The notes under the pieces are model-generated. The model searched no databases. It saw only the letters and a program-made list of their open reading frames with translations, and had not been told where the DNA came from. A program made the position numbers and the translations under genes. Shown one piece after another: positions 62,555 through 64,000 of a stretch of DNA of 64,000 bases. The first letter of the stretch is position 1. Each line of letters starts with the position of its first letter. Source of the DNA: Auraticoccus monumenti (GTDB taxonomy: Bacteria > Actinomycetota > Actinomycetes > Propionibacteriales > Propionibacteriaceae). The stretch lies in contig NZ_LT629688.1 in the NCBI RefSeq assembly GCF_900101785.1, positions 930,001 through 994,000 of the forward strand, read 5' to 3'.

Positions 62555-62905
62555 TCAGCCGAGGTGGCGCCAGACCCAGCCGGCGATCCAGCCGACCAGA
62601 TACGGCTCCGTCTCCCACGTGCGCCCCGTCTCCCCGACGTGGTCGAGAATCATGCGGGCGGCGTGGGCTGCCTCGTGGGCGACGCACTCGACGCGCTCCG
62701 CCTCGTCGGTGAGGCCGGGGTGCACGTAGATGGTGACCGCGTACTCGCCGTTCGTCGGGTTCACGTCGATGCTCGTGGCGCCCTGCGACGTCGGGTCATC
62801 ACCCAGGCTGTCGACGGTCCTCCGTAGCTTGCGCCACTCCTTGACCGAGCGGCACAGGTACAAGTCCGCGCCGTACACGTCGAGCTTGTGGTGCACGGCT
62901 GTCAT
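62555..62905 (-). CDS. Zincin-like phage protein (HEAAH)
   Basis: A 116-residue protein from the ATG at 62905 (MTAVHHKLDVYGADLYLCRS). A mixed N-terminal half leads to VECVAHEAAHAARMILDHVGETG, where HEAAH fits the HExxH zinc-protease motif. A conserved-looking end follows (ETEPYLVGWIAGWVWRH). Small HExxH proteins occur in many actinophages with unknown targets. It is the second gene from the right in the minus-strand early-late boundary. Whether it binds zinc or cleaves protein is untested. Confidence 0.68.
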   Translation of the reverse strand: MTAVHHKLDVYGADLYLCRSVKEWRKLRRTVDSLGDDPTSQGATSIDVNPTNGEYAVTIYVHPGLTDEAERVECVAHEAAHAARMILDHVGETGRTWETEPYLVGWIAGWVWRHLG

Positions 62906-62953
62906 GGGCCGGCCCCCGTTCCTTCTGCACCACCGCGAGGGCAGACTCAGCGC

Positions 62954-63166
62954 ATGGCATTCAGCGTGGGATACACGAACGAAGAGGGCACGTCGGTGAC
63001 GAGCAAGTACGGGGACGACTGCTCGTATCGCATCGGCGAGACCAACGGGGTCCTGACCATCCAGGAGCCAGACTCGGTGATGCACCTATCTCCGGGTGCT
63101 TGGCAGTGGGTTGCTGGCGGCCCCGTGACGAGCGCCTACACAGACAGCGAGTTCGTCGTTCTGTAG
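62954..63166 (+). CDS. Small hypothetical phage protein
   Basis: A 70-residue protein (MAFSVGYTNEEGTSVTSKYG ... TDSEFVVL) on the plus strand against the surrounding minus-strand genes, divergent from the zincin-like gene 48 bases away. Composition is ordinary and beta-like (DDCSYRIGETNGVLTIQEP). A GAGGG lies 12 bases upstream of the ATG, which is a little far. I do not recognise it. A separate regulatory or moron gene is a possibility. Confidence 0.5.
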   Translation: MAFSVGYTNEEGTSVTSKYGDDCSYRIGETNGVLTIQEPDSVMHLSPGAWQWVAGGPVTSAYTDSEFVVL

Positions 63167-63554
63167 GACGCCCAAGCTCTGTCGTGCGCTCGCGCTGGGA
63201 CTCGCGCTCACGCAGCGAGTGGGGCCGTGCCCGGTTGAGTGTGCTGCCGGTCGACGAGTCCCAGCGGAGGATCACATTGCCCGGCAGCCGCTCCACGCTG
63301 CCGCGATCGCCGAGCCGACACTGCCCGGGCCGTGCGGGCGGCGTTATGGCGATGCGGGGTAGGAGTGCCAGGCTGCCGGGCAAAGCCCGGTGTGAGGGGA
63401 GTGGAAGTCGTGCTCGGCTCGCGAGGGCGGAGCACCCATCCCCTGCGACTTGCGGCCCACCCCTGGTGCACTGAGCTGCGCCATCCCAGGAACGCGAGGC
63501 TCCGGGTACGCGAACGGCCAGTCACTCCGAGACGGATGACCAGCCAAGAGAAGG
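63167..63554. other. Non-coding stretch between convergent prophage genes
   Basis: No convincing ORF. It lies between the ends of the plus-strand ORF and the minus-strand helix-turn-helix gene. A short perfect inverted repeat ACTCGC/GCGAGT near 63197-63218 could help terminate transcription. I see nothing else. Confidence 0.4.
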
Positions 63555-63761
63555 CTAACGGCGTCCCGTCAAGTGGGCAATGGAGACCTCGACGACGCTG
63601 GGGCGGACGAGGCGGCGGACCTCCTCGAGCTCGACGTAGGTGCGGCGGGGTGAGGGCCGGCGCGACGTCACCCGCTGGTCCTGCACCAGCCGGCGGATGG
63701 TGCGCTCCGGGCAACGCAGTACCCGTGCGGCCACAGGAACCGTGACCCACCGAACCGTCAT
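63555..63761 (-). CDS. Helix-turn-helix protein (excisionase-like)
   Basis: A 68-residue protein from the ATG at 63761, overlapping the DUF6221 stop as ATGA. It has a MerR/excisionase-type winged helix (VPVAARVLRCPERTIRRLVQDQRV, then RRTYVELEEVRRLV). Such small proteins act as excisionases or regulators in actinophages. With a serine integrase the excision factor is often of another kind, so a role as general DNA-binding regulator is equally likely. The longer upstream frame is spurious. Confidence 0.7.
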   Translation of the reverse strand: MTVRWVTVPVAARVLRCPERTIRRLVQDQRVTSRRPSPRRTYVELEEVRRLVRPSVVEVSIAHLTGRR

Positions 63762-64000
63762 GGTCGCCACTCCTCGCGGTAGTCCTCGTGCTCGGCGTAC
63801 GGCAGCGCGAGCGCCTGCAGAGCCATCTCCAGCGCCCACTCGCCGTTGTCCCCGTGCTCCAGCTCTGGGCTGTAGTCCCGAGCCGCAGTCACGATCCGCC
63901 GCTTCGCCTCGCACTCGGCCAGTACCCGCCCGGACGTGACCGTGCAGCGGGCGTATCCGTCGCGGTTCACGAAGCCCAGGTCGGTGAGGTCGCGCGTGCT
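63758..64000 (-). CDS. DUF6221-family protein, C-terminal part
   Basis: The frame is open from the window edge (TRDLTDLGFVNRDGYARC) to the stop at 63758, giving about 80 residues. The hallmark is RVLAECEAKRRIVTAARDY ... ALQALALPYAEHEDYREEWRP, the conserved end of the DUF6221 proteins found in actinobacteria and their phages; function unknown. The ATG at 63970 is internal, so the true start is beyond the edge. Confidence 0.8.
   Translation of the reverse strand, partial: STRDLTDLGFVNRDGYARCTVTSGRVLAECEAKRRIVTAARDYSPELEHGDNGEWALEMALQALALPYAEHEDYREEWRP

Larger units (their letters stand above)
33610..64000. mobile_element. Prophage integrated in tadA (siphovirus-like, partial)
   Basis: Everything from the tadA break to the right edge is phage: serine integrase next to attL, then a long minus-strand late operon. 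In transcription order this holds HNH, terminase, portal, minor head protein, scaffold, decoration, capsid, connectors, tail tube, chaperones, tape measure, tail tip, lysis and fibres. The tape measure of 1195 residues and no sheath gene point to a long flexible, non-contractile tail. Early genes and attR are outside, so the full length exceeds 30 kb. Confidence 0.92.

Overview
The window is very GC-rich, uses many GTG starts and overlapping GTGA, ATGA or TGATG stop/start pairs, and carries families typical of Actinomycetota (RskA-type anti-sigma factor, DesK/DesR-type two-component pair, copper-type formylglycine-generating enzyme, CPBP protease, GAF-ANTAR protein, DUF6221). A member of the Propionibacteriales or a relative is my best guess, but nothing here fixes the genus.

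Positions 1-33.6 kb are host chromosome. In order: the end of an ECF sigma factor and its membrane anti-sigma factor; a formylglycine-generating enzyme; small VOC, membrane and methyltransferase genes; NADP-type glutamate dehydrogenase; a NarL-type response regulator and its kinase; a VWA protein with its MoxR-type ATPase; a second VOC protein; a CPBP protease; a three-gene ABC-2 exporter; NAD synthetase; a gamma-glutamyltransferase homologue; an MDR oxidoreductase; exonuclease III; and a DUF402 protein. From 22.3 to 30.9 kb lies a carbohydrate catabolism region made of two minus-strand operons. One encodes a TIM-barrel isomerase-like protein, a 3-hydroxyacyl-CoA-dehydrogenase-family enzyme, an SDR and a four-carbon-acid sugar kinase. 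The other encodes a DhaK-DhaL kinase, a triosephosphate-isomerase paralogue and a GntR/FCD regulator. Three identical copies of TCCTATAGGAAGT lie before these operons, which suggests one regulon, plausibly for a compound broken down through L-erythrulose. A PPK2 polyphosphate kinase sits between the operons. From 31.0 kb a Flp/Tad pilus locus begins (SAF protein, TadZ-like protein, TadA/CpaF ATPase).

The tadA gene is broken at about 33.61 kb by a prophage that fills the rest of the window and runs off its right end. Its serine integrase starts about 20 bases inside the junction. Next come a small ORF, a GAF-ANTAR regulator (an unusual phage cargo gene) and a 786-base non-coding island rich in inverted repeats. 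Then one long minus-strand late operon reads from right to left: HNH endonuclease, terminase, portal, minor head protein, scaffold, decoration protein, capsid, connectors, tail tube, tail-assembly chaperones with a CCCTTTC frameshift site, tape measure, distal tail and hub proteins, lysis cassette, and fibre or spike proteins. It is a long-tailed, non-contractile (siphovirus-like) phage. The large terminase is split over two overlapping frames, so whether the prophage is intact is open. At the right edge are a zincin-like protein, a small plus-strand ORF, a helix-turn-helix (excisionase-like) protein and a DUF6221 protein. attR and the rest of tadA must lie outside the window.

The observations most worth a second look are the three-site GntR regulon, the tadA insertion with matching leaderless -10 boxes, the ANTAR gene with its structured leader and paired hairpins, the split terminase, the frameshift site, and a 298-base-period repeat carrying a conserved hairpin.
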